Positions 44,430-57,000 of a stretch of DNA of 64,000 bases are shown in pieces. A program made the translations under genes and the position numbers. Position 1 is the first letter of the stretch, and each line of letters starts with the position of its first letter. The DNA comes from Maylandia zebra. Lineage: Eukaryota > Chordata > Actinopteri > Cichliformes > Cichlidae. The stretch covers positions 15,200,047 to 15,264,046 of the forward strand of contig NC_135179.1 of the NCBI RefSeq assembly GCF_041146795.1, in the 5' to 3' direction. A model generated the notes under the pieces. It saw nothing but the letters and a program-made list of their open reading frames with translations. It was not told the DNA's origin and searched no databases.

Positions 44430-47400
44430 GCTCGATAGGCGATGTCAGGTTCAGCTCAGCACATTGTCAAAGCCATGTGAGACTTTGTAAAGACACGGCA
44501 CAAGCCTTGATCGTTTGCGTGTGCAGTCTGGCTCAGGTACTTTAAACTCCACCATTAAAGCGTTTTAATTATATCATGTCTAATGCACATCCTTAGCAAG
44601 CTAACAGTTGGTCCACTGAGATTCATCAGAGATCAATCCAAACGTACAGTGTGATCAACGGAGACACATTTTTGTGTAGTAACAGCACAACAACAACACA
44701 CCTTGACCTACTTCCACTGAAGAGAAGAAGTAATCTGAAGAGGCATCTGTCCTACTTTGCCACAGTAGCTCATCAGTCTGCTGGTGATAGCATCACTGCT
44801 GGCTAGTTTTATGAGAATTAAAATTGTCCAGAGGAGTGGAGAAATAAATCGGTGGTTTCACCAGCTGCTCCATTGCAGTTTTTCAGGCCGCCTTGGTTAA
44901 AGTGTTTTTTTGGGGGGGTTTTAAGTAGAAGCTCATGGCAAGATCAGATTGCGGTGAGGAATGAGTAGAAAGACAGAGAAAGAATGTGGCGAGTGTGGTG
45001 TGTTTGTGGTGAAAGTGCTTCTCTAGCAATAAAACACAAAGAAATGTCTGACCCTACAGGGTGAAGAAAAGCCGGAAAGGGAGCTCTGTTGGGTTATAAA
45101 TGAAGTGTTCTGCTGAATATCTCAGCACCTGCTGTGCTTCTGTGAATGTCAGCCAAAGCAAGATTGCGCAAAGGGTAAAAAAGTGTGAATGTTGTCACCG
45201 CAGAAGGTCACGCTGGCGGTGAATGAGCATGTAAATCAGTGAGGAGGAGGAGGAAGGAGGCGAGAGGATGTTGTACGTTTGGGATGGAGACAGGGAAGAA
45301 AGAAGCGTCTTTGCTGCATGTCAGGGTAAAGAAAATGTTCACGCAGACGTACCAGATACAACTTTAGAAAGCCTGTAAAATGAGGGACTTGCGTGGATTG
45401 CATGTCCTGCTTCTTGGCAGCCGTTCACACCATCTCTGGCTGGTTGCTAAAGCCTGCTGGATGCTATAATTGCACAAACGTCATCCAAATAAACAGTGGT
45501 GGGCAGGGAAGCATTTTAAAATGCTGAAAGAGCACATGAAGATGATGAATCAACCTCTTCATCCCTGAAAGAATCAGGGAATACGAAATCCCACATAAGT
45601 TACAGATGGCTCCTCTTACTTCAGGTTACGCCCCTCTCTTTCATGCATCGAATCTCAACGTGAATAATTGCTTTCAGTTATGACATATTTATGTGTCCTT
45701 GAGCAGATTGGAAATTTAAAACAAATCGCAAGTTTGTCATCAGCGGCAAGGATGTAGCTTGTTATTGTGGGACATTTGTGTAAAAAATGTCATTTGCATA
45801 TCAGTTTCTGAGTGCTGCTCTCCATCGATAAAAGCAAACTCCAAGGACACTTTCACTTGACTAATCTCTTGCATTATGTACTGCTTTGAAATGTTAAGAA
45901 ACACAAGATATGTTCAGGTGTTACTCTGGCCTCGCTGAAACATTGCTCATCTTTAAAGTAGTAAGTGCCGATTTCTTTTCGAGCTTGTCGTCTTGTGGGG
46001 GAAAATTGGCAGTTACTGTGTGGATCATTTGAAGGACAGCTAAGTTTTCTAGTGTGCCTTTTAATAAAGAGAAGCTTGGACAAAGTTAGGCTCCTCACTG
46101 TGAAAACCTAGAGGGATGCCAAGGTCCTTTTTTATCTTGGAGCCACAGGTGGAAGCACAAAAAGATTGGAAGCAAACGCATCAATGTGCTTAATATCAGC
46201 GTGTGCTTTTTATTCACGGCTACTAATGAAATGTTTGTGTCACTACAGTGTACAATACTGGAAATTAGTTGTGAGCGTTGAGAGATGCTCACAGTGTACA
46301 TTTCTACCTGGGTTCGTTTTCCTTCCTGACCAAATATTACCTAGCAGAAATCCAGCATTGCTGAACATTTGAAATGGATGAAACGGTATTGATGAGTGTA
46401 ATATTAACTGTACATTATGAGGTTTATTTATTTTTCAGTGCTACAATAAGAAATTATCACTGTTTCTTTCGTATGTGTGGGTGTAGTGTCCAAAAAGTAA
46501 GAACATTGTTTATTTTATGGTTAGCAGACAAAGACAAAAGGAAACTTTTATTTCCCTGAAAGGCCCCTGCGGATGTGTCAGCTGATTTTCACTGAAAGAA
46601 ATAGTTTGACATTTTGGGAAATGCTTATTCATTTTGCGGTGAAGATTCAGATGAGATGATCCGTTCCGCTCTCCAGTGGTTGCATGGTACGTACATTAAG
46701 TCAAGCACTCTATTTAACTACATTTTTGTATTTCGCTTGAGCATTTCCAGGATTTCAGAGAGAAACATTCGACTTTTGGGAATGTCATCTCAGTCTGTTG
46801 CTCTTCATGGAGCTAGAAAACCAAATATTACTTTCTCTAAAAGTTAGAGAAACTGAGAACCAGATGATAATGCTACTTCACGACTGATGGATATTTAAAA
46901 AAGCAACTGTTTGCTTACAAGTTTGCCACACCACGTCAAACCGTGGCCTACCTGAACAAACACCCCGAAGGCTTCGCTGTTTGCCTGCCAACTTGTCCCT
47001 GCCAAATAATAGTGCAGCCAAATCTGTCACACATCCTCTGGAAAAGTGGTGAATGGTGTAATTTGTACACTTTGATTGCAGCCGTGTGATATTTTTGGAG
47101 GTACTTGTTGCAGCTCACCCGACTCTGTAGAAAGGCATCTCCAGACAGATAAGAGAGTGGTATCACTCTATTCATCAGTTTCCCAAAAGGCCAAATAAGA
47201 GAAAATCAAATGTAAAGTTGGAATTGTTTAGCTTTACCTTTTGGTAATTTATATTTCTCCTAATTGAGCGTATTTAAACCGTGTTGTGGCCTGTGAGTAG
47301 TTCTGTTGATTCCGAGAGCTTCTTTTTTTCCCCCCAAACGTGACCAAACTAATCCGAATGAGGCAGTACGTGAAGATGGGCATTGTGTATTTTTGGACAA

Positions 47401-47500
47401 GAAAATTGTCTCTTTATTTTGGTTTTCTGGGCTACTTTGTGGTTTCTGAATTCGCTAATTATGTTCTGTTTGTTAAATAAAATTTAAATCACTGGCTTTC
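44430..47500 (+). other. neurl1: probable neurl1 3' UTR with several candidate polyadenylation signals
   Basis: No further exon is recognised after the TAG. Canonical AATAAA hexamers lie at 44843, 45028, 46063, 47476 and 47589. The one at 47476 is followed within 30 nt by a T/GT-rich stretch (TTTCCTCTTTGTCTGTTATT), the best-looking cleavage context, which would give a 3' UTR of about 3 kb. The true end cannot be fixed from sequence alone. Confidence 0.4.
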
Positions 47501-47594
47501 CTCTTTGTCTGTTATTTCCGATGACTGTATAACATGACCAAAAAAAAAAAAGAAAAGAAAAGAGCACACAGAGCAATTCTTTCGATACAATAAA

Positions 47595-49104
47595 GAGTGA
47601 AAACTGACCATTTCCATTTAACTGCCGGGGTGCTTTCTCTGTTTTATGCACAGCAGGAAAAAAGAAGTCAATCTTGCACAGACGGGGAATGAAAGTGCAT
47701 TAGCGCCATTACCTTTTCCCAAAATATACATTATACAAATGTTTCATTTGTGGGAGATTTACCTCTTGTACATGAAAATTCAAATTAGGCAATAGCTCGA
47801 GAACTAAAAAGGCGCCCAACACAAACATTCTCTGCAGTAGTATACTTGACTAACATCCCACCATATACTATATGAATAACAAAGGCAATGGCTTTTAGTA
47901 AACGGCTATAACTCACAGGGAAACTGTTTAGAGTTGTGGTATGTAGACCTGGACAGAGTGAACATCATCTGTTATTTACTACCCTGCAGGCCTGGCTCTA
48001 ATGCAGCAAGGTTTTAAGCTGCACTCCAATAGGCACAAATACAGCCTGCGACGTTCGGACATGAAACAGGCAGCAGTGTGTTCAGAGGTGAGAGGGAAAT
48101 ACACAACCAGGGACTGTGAAAGTGACATGAATACAGTACATCTCGCTGGTGTCTGTGTACACACAGACTTTCCACTCAGACCTCTCAGTGAACCTGGCTG
48201 TGGGCCTTGTGAAGGCTTAAGGGCTTGCCAGACGTGTTTGAGCTGTGTTATGGTATCTCTTCTAGACAGCTGTTTGGTCAAACGCGCAAACTATCAACTT
48301 GTATTAATGTATTAAATTTGTATTCCAAGAAGGCAAGGCACTATCGATTTTGAATTTTAACTACACATCAGACAGTCTGAGTTTGTGTTTGTTCCTCTGC
48401 TGTAGCCGAGGCACTAAGCAGCTTTTGGTATTCAGTGTGATGTAAAAGTCTTTTCCTCAGTCAGATTGGTGGCATCGAGGGACAGACTCTTAAAAAGTGT
48501 TATTTAAAAACTGCAATTTTTTTGTTTTAAAGTCCCTGATATCAAATGAGTCCTTTCAGCCTTACAGTAATTATTGAGCTGATGAAGGCACAGGTGAAGG
48601 TCACAGTGATGCAGTGCTTTGTCTGCACCAAGATGCTGAGTACTGCTGCCATCCAGTGGCCAGAAACATGTCCAGCATCTTATGCACCGGGCAGAAAACA
48701 CAGACAGTATGATTTAAAAAGCTTTCAGTGCATTTTGAAAAAAACAAATATTTCATTCAAAAACTCAGTCAATACATGGCAAGTCCATTTTTTATAAATA
48801 GTAATGGCAGTAGGTTGACAAGAATCTCATTTTATAGAATCAATTTTGACCATTGGCCATAAATATAGATTCTAGTACCATTCTTTAATCATTACATATA
48901 TATAGTTAATCAAATATTTTCTTTCCAGGTGCTATAAATCACATTTTCCATATTTCATCATCATAAACTATCAGCTAGTTTTCAGATACTTGTGGTGACA
49001 CAATGAGGGGCACATCGCTTTTAAATTTGAAGTCCCCGATGGTGTAATGCATTCCCTTCTTCTCCCTGTCTTACCCATGTGATTCATCATTTGCATTCAC
49101 AAGT
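47595..49104. other. intergenic spacer between the convergent genes
   Basis: No exon, RNA gene or repeat family is recognised on either strand. Could include distal 3' UTR of either gene. Confidence 0.4.
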
Positions 49105-49407
49105 AAATGGCCTGTGTTTGTATATTTACTAGTCCCTAAGGACCCCAAAGCGCTTTACACATCCAGTCATCCACCCACACATTCACACACTGGTGATGGC
49201 AAGCTACAGTGTAGCCACAGACACCCTGGGGCGCACTGACAGAGGCGAGGTTGCCGGACACTGGCGCCACCGGGCCCTCTGACCACCACCAGTAGGCAAC
49301 AGTGAAGTGTCTTGCCCAAGGACACAACGATCGAGACTGTCCAAGCCGGGGCTCGAACCGGCAACCTTCCGATTACAAGGCAACCTCCCAACTCTTGAGC
49401 CACGATT
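49105..49407 (-). mobile_element. tRNA-derived SINE (family 2), inverse orientation
   Basis: Reverse complement of the 2594 family: GGTTCGAGCCCCGGCTTGG with box B, CTTGGGCAAGACACTTCACT, GGCCCGGTGGCGCCAGTGTC, and the tail CTTTGGGGTCCTTAGGGACT. The tail faces sh3pxd2a's downstream side. Confidence 0.9.
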
Positions 49408-49436
49408 GCATGCATGTAAATAAACATGCATGCAAT
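49405..49436. repeat. 13-bp inverted repeat at the SINE head boundary
   Basis: ATTGCATGCATGT, loop AAATAA, ACATGCATGCAAT; perfect arms, starting where the SINE head ends. Confidence 0.85.
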
Positions 49437-50519
49437 TGTGCACATTTAACTTGTTATAAAGATGATGAATGGACATCCACAATTAGTTCCAAGCCAATGA
49501 CTGCACGAGTCTCAACAGTGGGATGGACATATTCCACATTAAATTCCTGTGGGCGGTAAATCTTATTACAATTCCGGAATCAAATCCGATATATATGAAA
49601 TATGCAGAGTCTGACACTGGAAAACCACTCCAGTGTTTTGATTTGGTGTTTCTCTGATTGCAGCTGAAGGCGATCATATTATACGTCTCCAGACTGGTAA
49701 CTTAAACGTTTGCTTTGCGAGTTGATGCTAAATTAAGTCGCTCAGCAACCGCAGAATGAAAGCCAATGTCAAACGTGCAGGTTCTCCTAAAGCAGTGCTG
49801 CTGTCAATTAGAAATGAATGGAATCCTAAGCAGCCCAGGATGATCTAATTTATTTGAATGAAATCATCTGGCTGGTAAAACACTTGAGCTGTATTAGAGC
49901 TATAGATATATGCAGATGTGGAATGAAACTAGATATAAACACATCCAATACTGAGATCTTTTACAAAGTTAAAGGTGGAAAGAGAACTGAGGGGTATCCT
50001 ATTGCCAGTGATTATGGCTGGTAATGAATTTCATCATACTTTCTGTCAACTGTTAACAGGATTATACAAAAAAAACTACCCACCAGAATTTCATGAAACT
50101 TGGTGGAGAGCTGTATTAAGAGAAAAAAACTTTTGTGAGTGGGTGCCGAATCAAAATGCTTTTGTGAAACAAGGTATTGGCCTTGGGAGAGGATGTCCTC
50201 TTAGTGTGCCCTTCTAGCTCTCAATCTGCTCAGATGATAATGATCACATTCACTCACAATAAAGAAGTGCCCCTAAACACACCTGCAACGCAGACAGGAA
50301 TAATCTCATTTTGGTTTATCACTTTTACAACAATATCAGTTTTTTAAATGTGTGAAAGATGACTCGTTATTTTTTTCTTCCTTGATAGGTCCTAAAAAAA
50401 CGAGACAGAAAATATTAAAAATGAAGCATTTTAGCAGCATTTAAGGAGTATCAGAATTCTATATGTACATCCCATTTTACATAATTAATGCTGTTCAATA
50501 ATGCAGTTTTGTGAAAAAG
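49437..50519. other. unassigned spacer
   Basis: The 80-codon open frame at 49975-50217 has no recognised domain, although ACCAGAATTTCATGAAACTTG resembles wording in dispersed repeats. Nothing firm. Confidence 0.35.
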
Positions 50520-51035
50520 ACCGTTTTCAAAGAACTTTAGAACAGTTTTTAGCAGCAATAACTTGAAAGGATCCTTTTTATGTATGAGTTTAGCAATCTT
50601 TCAAAGTGCTGATGAACAAATTTGGCCCACCCTTCTTTAGTTCTTTGAAACATTTATATATGTCCCAGCATATAATTTTATTTAAATTCTGGTCTGGACT
50701 TTGAAAGGTCCACTGCAACATCTTGATTCTTTTCTTTTCTTTCCATTCTACAACAGAATGGCTGAAAAAAGTAAACTGTCCTGTTTATGACTCAATTTTG
50801 GCCAAGCTTGGCATCACATTTGACTCTAGAATACTTTGGTATTCAGAGGAGTTCACAATAGACTCAGGGATCAGGTGCCTGGGTCCTATGGCAGCAAAAT
50901 AAACCAACTCATTTCCCCTCCACCACCATAATTGGCAATTGGTATGAGGTGTTTGTGTTGATATGTTTAGTTTCATCCGTCCAAAGAAAATAGTTCCATG
51001 CTGCCATGTTCTTTTTATATGTATGTTGGGAACCA
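50520..51035 (-). mobile_element. Tc1-like transposon fragment (lineage A)
   Basis: The minus strand reads SSEYQSILESNVMPSLAK (transposase middle), with the TTVKHGGG-equivalent and QHKHLI-equivalent pieces mutated, then TTCTACAACAGAATGGCTGA and GTTCTTTGAAAGAT-like C-terminal parts in other frames. Both ends are lost. It lies just past the candidate sh3pxd2a poly(A) signal. Confidence 0.85.
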
Positions 51036-51129
51036 TGGAAGTAGGAAAACAGCAAGTACAGGTAAAATTTTAAAATTAAATTAAATTTAAAAAAACAGAT
51101 GAAAGAACAAATGAATGTTCAAAAGTGCA

Positions 51130-52122
51130 TTTATTAAAGTAATTCTTTTGGCACTTTAGTTATCATCACTGATCAAACAGTTAACATCAAACAAAAGTGA
51201 GAAGGTGAGCGTCCCCCCAAAAAAGGAATACTGTCAAATTTACTGCCCAGCAGAAATTCAAAATGTTATTATAATTAATAGAGCAGTTCATTTTAGAAAA
51301 GTTTAAATGACTTTTGCCTTTGTAATAATAAAACATGTATTAACATAATTATTAAGTAATGAATTTACAACATTTTCACTGAGCTTTTGCCTCTGAAATT
51401 AAAAAAAAAAGTTAAGGGAGCTCTGCTGTAACTGTTTTGAACTTTAAGGGAGAGAAAATGCTTGCAAATTATTTCATGAGGACAAAATTACATAATTAAA
51501 TGGATAAAATATTTCACATGAAGGTGACATACAGTATAAAGAGATATAAAAAAAACATGCAGCACCAAAATTTTACTAACACAAAGCAGCTTTGGCAACA
51601 ACAGAGATTTTCTTTAGGAAATACTGTAAAAAATAACAATTAAAAAAAGGTTTAATTTCAACAGCTCAAGGCATCGTCAGTATAATGAATCATTTCAAAC
51701 ATGCAGTAAGCTTTAAGTTCTTAAAATGTGTTTAATAAAATTATGTTAAAAACTAACAGAAAGGGGTTCGAGGAGCAGACACAAAATGACGTCTTATTTC
51801 AAGTTAAAGGTAACCACTGGAGAATATCGTTAACTCACTCTTCCACTCTCTGGTGTTGTCTTTGGTTGTAGTTAAGTCCCGATATATTGTTCCTGATGCA
51901 AAGTCTTAGGCACTCTATCATGTAGATTCATATTACCAGATGCATTGTTTCATTACAAAGTTAAAATTTGATGGGGGTGCTCGCTTTGGCAAAGGTACCG
52001 GAATTCAATCCGGATTTAATGTCCGGGAGTTAGCTTTTTTTTTTTTTTTTTTTTACAAAATAAGTCTGTTAGAGTAGTCTTTACACGCATGTCCAGAGTT
52101 CTGCCAGCTCCATACACGAGTG
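51130..52122 (-). other. sh3pxd2a: probable sh3pxd2a 3' UTR with candidate poly(A) signal at 51130-51135
   Basis: This AT-rich stretch follows the stop codon. On the minus strand an A20 run sits about 70 nt past the stop (52035-52054), and AATAAA lies at 51135-51130, followed by a T-rich stretch (TTCATTTGTTCTTTCATCTG), a plausible cleavage context. Immediately beyond it lies a Tc1 remnant. The real end could be elsewhere; mammalian SH3PXD2A has a much longer 3' UTR. Confidence 0.4.
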
Positions 52123-54051
52123 CTAGTGCTTTTTCTCGAGGTAATTTGAGGGCACCCATCCTTTCCTTGGTCTGCCATTGTCCAGAACTTTGCAGTACCA
52201 CCACCCATTGGGGTTTTTTTCAAGAACCTCCAGACTCGTCCCCTCAGGAAATCCCATCGTCTCCTCATCACCGGGGTAGTCTGCTATGGAGATGTAAACC
52301 TCTCTGAGGTTGTTATGGATGATGTGGGGCTTGGGTTTCACTGTAGATACAGGAAGGGCATTCTTCTGAGAGCTGACACCAAGGGATTCAGAGCTGCCAG
52401 TACCAGATCTGTTCCTGCTTGGCAGTGCTATGTTATTTGGTGCCAAACTGCGTGGCACAGTGCCAAAGGAGGCATTGCGCCGCACTGTGGGGCTGGCGCG
52501 TGGGTGATCTGTTGAGTTGAGAGACTCATTTCTCCTGAGAGAGCCAACAGGGCTGGGACCGTCTCTGATGGGGGCTGAGATGAAGACAGATTGCGGTCTG
52601 ACAACCTGCTGCTGCTTGATGCTGTTCTGCTTGAACGCGCCAAACAAACCCGTAGGTTTGGAGAGACCACCTGGAGGCTTGGAGGGGATGGGTGGAGTGA
52701 CCTTCTTTAGGTTTTGGTTAATATTATTCAATGCGCGCACCCTTTGTTCATTCTTCTCCAGACTGTTGGACTTGCTAAGGCTTCCAGGTTTAGTCGGAGT
52801 GCCATCGGATTCGGATCCTGCCGTGTCATCCTGTGGCCTGACAGGTTCCAGGTAATAAGTTGGAGCCCAACCCTCTGCATCTCCCCAGCGAATATACCAC
52901 CAGCCACTTTCCTGCTTCTCCAGCACCTCCACCTCCACTCCACCAGGAAAGCTAAGCTCAGACTCTTGGACTTTCTCGTACGGGTCTGTGGTGCGGTACA
53001 GGCTACAACCTTCCAGGTCAGAGTCTCCTCGGCTGCCTTTAGAATAGATGGAGGAGAGATCTGATGTGCTCTGAGATGAGAAGGAGTCCTCAGAGGAGAT
53101 AACTGAAGCAGTCTCCAAGTCCTCACCTTTAGCTTTGGTACCATTCTTCAGCTGTCCCGTTGGCCGTAATTGCCTTCTTAATGTGCTGATGTCCATCTTC
53201 TCTGCACTGGAACTCTTTGCTAGCTGTGGTTTGGGCCTCACCACTGGCCTTAGCTTAGAGGAAGATTTGGTGGATGAGGATGGCTTGCTTTCCTCCTGGT
53301 CTTTCTTAGGTCTAGATAGATCTGGGGTGGACTCAGTGGAGGCAGATTTTGGACTGGATGCCTCATCAGTTTTGGTTGAAAATGAGCTCCCATTCAAGTC
53401 AATCTTGAGCTTATTACCTGCAGGTTTCCGTCCACCAGATGTTGGGTGTGCAGTCTTGTCAGTTTGTGACAAGACATTTGTCTTGGAGGAATTGGAGTCC
53501 CTGCTGCACTGCCTCTCTGGGGTCTCCCTGAATGGTCGAAAGCCATCATTCTCATAGATACATTCTTCCTCACCTTCGGCCTCTCCCTCTGCCTCGTGGC
53601 CATCTTCAAATGACTCACCCATCTTGAAGGAGGCACTGTGGAGTGATGAGGCTGGTGAAGGCTTTGAAGACATGTGAGAGCCCTTCTCTGAGGAAGTGTC
53701 CTCATTCTTTCCATCAACCAAGGAACTTTCTCCTCTCAGAAACTCAAACTCAGACTCCAGGTCCAGATCGCCAATGGCAGGGACATCATATTCTGGCTCT
53801 TCATAGACAGGCTTACCAGGAGACACAGGAGATTCTGGGGCCTCAGACCCAGGGCTGCTGGGGGGTGCAGTCTCCACCGAGTCCTGTTTCTTGACAGGTG
53901 GAGCTGGAGGTGGAATTTTTGGGCGGCACAAAGTGCTTGTTCTACGATTCAGGTTGGGTTTTTTACGTTTGTCAATGTAGGAGCAGGGAGCCCACCCCTC
54001 CTTTTCTCCTATCTGGACATACCACCAGCCACCAGAGTTTTTCTCAATGAC
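52123..54051 (-). CDS. sh3pxd2a: sh3pxd2a terminal coding exon: SH3-3 end, Src sites, SH3-4, SH3-5, stop
   Basis: 1929 bp (642 codons plus TAG at 52123-52125), acceptor GTGTTTTAG|GT, phase 0. In order: [20 protein letters not shown] (SH3-3 end), [20 protein letters not shown] (Tyr codon 53788-53790) and IYENDGF (Tyr codon 53554-53556), which match mammalian Src sites Y557 and Y619. Then come a long Ser/Pro region, [19 protein letters not shown]3-4 at about 52850-53015 ([20 protein letters not shown]), [11 protein letters not shown], and SH3-5 at about 52126-52310 ending [12 protein letters not shown]. The open frame runs upstream of the first possible start, as expected for an internal exon. 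The central linkers are shorter than in human. Confidence 0.97.
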   Translation of the reverse strand, partial: VIEKNSGGWWYVQIGEKEGWAPCSYIDKRKKPNLNRRTSTLCRPKIPPPAPPVKKQDSVETAPPSSPGSEAPESPVSPGKPVYEEPEYDVPAIGDLDLESEFEFLRGESSLVDGKNEDTSSEKGSHMSSKPSPASSLHSASFKMGESFEDGHEAEGEAEGEEECIYENDGFRPFRETPERQCSRDSNSSKTNVLSQTDKTAHPTSGGRKPAGNKLKIDLNGSSFSTKTDEASSPKSASTESTPDLSRPKKDQEESKPSSSTKSSSKLRPVVRPKPQLAKSSSAEKMDISTLRRQLRPTGQLKNGTKAKGEDLETASVISSEDSFSSQSTSDLSSIYSKGSRGDSDLEGCSLYRTTDPYEKVQESELSFPGGVEVEVLEKQESGWWYIRWGDAEGWAPTYYLEPVRPQDDTAGSESDGTPTKPGSLSKSNSLEKNEQRVRALNNINQNLKKVTPPIPSKPPGGLSKPTGLFGAFKQNSIKQQQVVRPQSVFISAPIRDGPSPVGSLRRNESLNSTDHPRASPTVRRNASFGTVPRSLAPNNIALPSRNRSGTGSSESLGVSSQKNALPVSTVKPKPHIIHNNLREVYISIADYPGDEETMGFPEGTSLEVLEKNPNGWWYCKVLDNGRPRKGWVPSNYLEKKH

Positions 54052-57000
54052 CTAAAACACATTTCCAAAGAAAAAAAAAGTATATATTTGTCTTTATTTG
54101 AAGCCATTTTACACATTTTAATTTCAGAGGTGTTATTGAGCTATTGAGCAAGAGATATGTGACTGATGTTTGTGGTAATCTTGTGCCTTAAAATAAAGAG
54201 TGCTTACCTCAGCTTTTTGTCCTCCGTTGAAACTGATGCCATCAGATATACAGGACTGGAAATCTGCAATGGTGTAATACTCTGCTTCAACTGTAGGGGG
54301 CTCTGGAGGAGAGGGCAACTGAAATCCCTACATGAATACAAAATGGGTTCTATTAGATTTATTGTCAGTGATTAAAAAATTTCATTTCTAGTTTATATTC
54401 AAACCCCTACATATAAGACGCTAATAGTAGTTTTTTTCTCCACTTAATTTAAATGTATAATAATAATAAATAATACAGTGTTTCCAGCAGTACACATTAT
54501 CCTCGACAGCAGCAGTCCCCAACCCCCGGGCCACGGACTGGTACCGGTCCGTGAGTCGTTTGGTAACAGAGTTGAGGCTCGGGTGTCAAATTTATGGTTT
54601 TCAGGGCTTTATATCGGTATTTTTTATTGTTTTTATCGTTAACACGGTTTTCCTGGGTCTTTTCCCGTGTGTTATGAATAAATCTCCTTTTTTTGGTACC
54701 GGGACTGTTTTATTTTGTTGTATGGCTGGTCCGTGGCGCATAAAAGGTCGGGGTCCGCTGCTCTACAGAGTGCTTACATATTGAATCAGTGTCACTTTCA
54801 TAAGGGTTGGAGTTTTTTGTTTGTTTGTTTGTTTGTTTTTATCAGAATGGGTACTTTTATCTTTAAAAATTAAAATATGCTGGTAGATGAACAGGACATT
54901 AAATTAAACAATGTGAATACTTCTTCAATTACACATTGTTGTATGTTGGTAAATGTCTGTATGAAGGAAAAGTCACGAGTAACAAAGTCCCGTGCACACT
55001 CATTACCTAGAGATGAATGCAGTAACATTTTCCCTGTGATGTGTCTTTTTAAGTAAAGATTTACCGGTTTGTTCTTCAACAATGATCAAAATCATTCATA
55101 ATTGCTTACAAGTTGTATACATTTATTATTAACACCATTTTTTCACGCTTTCTGACCTTTATCAACCAAAAATAATAATTACATGTATAGAGGGATAGAT
55201 GGATGACTGAAATATCATCACTCTTACCAGGGTTGCATCTCTCCGAGGAGGAGGTTTTTGCCTGAGAATGGGAGAACCTGTGAGAAAATAACAGAAAAAT
55301 CACACATGGTTTGGTTACATTTAATGAATTTGCTTTACGTCAATATATCATAGATTCAAAAGATATCTGCCCACATTTGAAAATATTCAAGTCACTATGA
55401 CAAAAAATGTCAGGGGCATGACTAACCAATTTCTACCCGATGTGGGGCAATTCTGGCTATAGCGGGTGAAGCAGGCTCTGCTTTGCTGTTTCCATCCTGT
55501 GGGGCATTAACAGGGCTGGCGTCAGCGCAGGGGATTGGCAAGCTTATCTCCCTCCTGGCGACCTGTGGACTCTCTGGGACACCTTCAGTCTGCACATCCT
55601 TCTCACTTAAAGCTTTCTTGTTAAGGAGGTTGCTGATCTCCATGATGTTTCCTATGATCTCCACTGGGCCTGTCACAGTCTTCTTACGGGGAGAGAAGTC
55701 ATCCTTCATCTTTTTGAGGTAAGACGCTGGAGCCCAGCCCTCCTTATCTTGGTACCTGTGAAGTAAGTTGGAGGAGAAAATGATAAAATTGTGTAGAATG
55801 AAAAAAAAAATGTCAGAAGCAAGTAAGGAGAGCTGTACTGTACCTGATAAACCACCAGCCTTCCAGATTCTTCTGAATCACCTCCACAGTGACACCTTTC
55901 TCAAAAGCAATTTCATCTTTCCCTTGGCTCGAGTAGGGCTGCACTGTTATGTACTTCTCTTCTGCAAAAGAGAATGAGTTCAGATTTTGACAGCAACGAG
56001 ATCTCCGAAAACAAAATATTTAATGGAAACAAAAAACAAGACAGAAAACTGTATAATCTATAAATCTTTTTATAGACTTGTATTTTTATGACTACACTTC
56101 AGTAATGAGATGACACATTAAATTATGAAGCAATATATAATGATAGATTACCCTGAGATACACCAGACCTGTGAGATGAAACAGACTGGATGTGCTTTCA
56201 GGCAGATGTGTGAGTATGGCTCAAATGGCACGTGAGATTTGTCTATAAATTTTTCTTTATCAACCTAAGAAATAACTAAAGGACATAATTAATTCATGTC
56301 GTTAACGTACACAGATGTGCTGCAGTGTTAGCAACTGTTTAGCAATGTCTCACACAGCAATAAAACCCATTGTAACTTGGAATGTTTGCATCATTATCAC
56401 TGGTAATGGATTATGAGTTTCAGTCTGATTCCCAGCACAAATAAGGAGCAGTGGGGCACCCTGGTGGTGCAGGATAGGTTCGCATTGCTTAAAATAGCAC
56501 TAAATATACACAGTGATTATGCACACGTGATAGCAGTGCTTTCATGTAAGTGAAGGAATATATCTCTGTAAGAAGAATAATGCCCAAGTTCAGATAAAAC
56601 AAATCCTAATAGCAATGCAGAGAAACAGTTTGTGGAAAGAGAAAATGAGGCACACAGAAAGGCCAACTTAAAAAAAACGAAACAAAAAAACAACTGACCT
56701 GCTTGATTTAACCCCTCAGATTGCATGAAGCTCCTATTAGCTCCAGCTAAATCTAAGAATATAGTTTTTATTTATTTATTGCAAAGCCCTTGAAGAAATA
56801 TTCTGCTTGCAGCCAGTGTTGGCAAAATAATATTCTAAAATGCTTTATTGGCATGTGAACGTATATTTTAGTCTTGGTTCTGTATGAAAATAAGTGAAAG
56901 CAGATACACTAAGCGGGGCCATCTCAGCACAGAAGCCTCCTCTTTCAAACCTTCTGTTTTAGAGGGACAGCCAATCAGAAGAAAGTTTTTGCCCAAAGTG

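Noticed and set aside
49975..50217. Possible gene fragment (80 codons)
   Set aside because: No domain, no splice context; wording resembles dispersed repeats but could not be assigned.
52728..53144. Overlapping frames of over 100 codons on both strands within the sh3pxd2a last exon
   Set aside because: Shadows of the verified SH3-containing frame, which alone matches the family and the splice phases.
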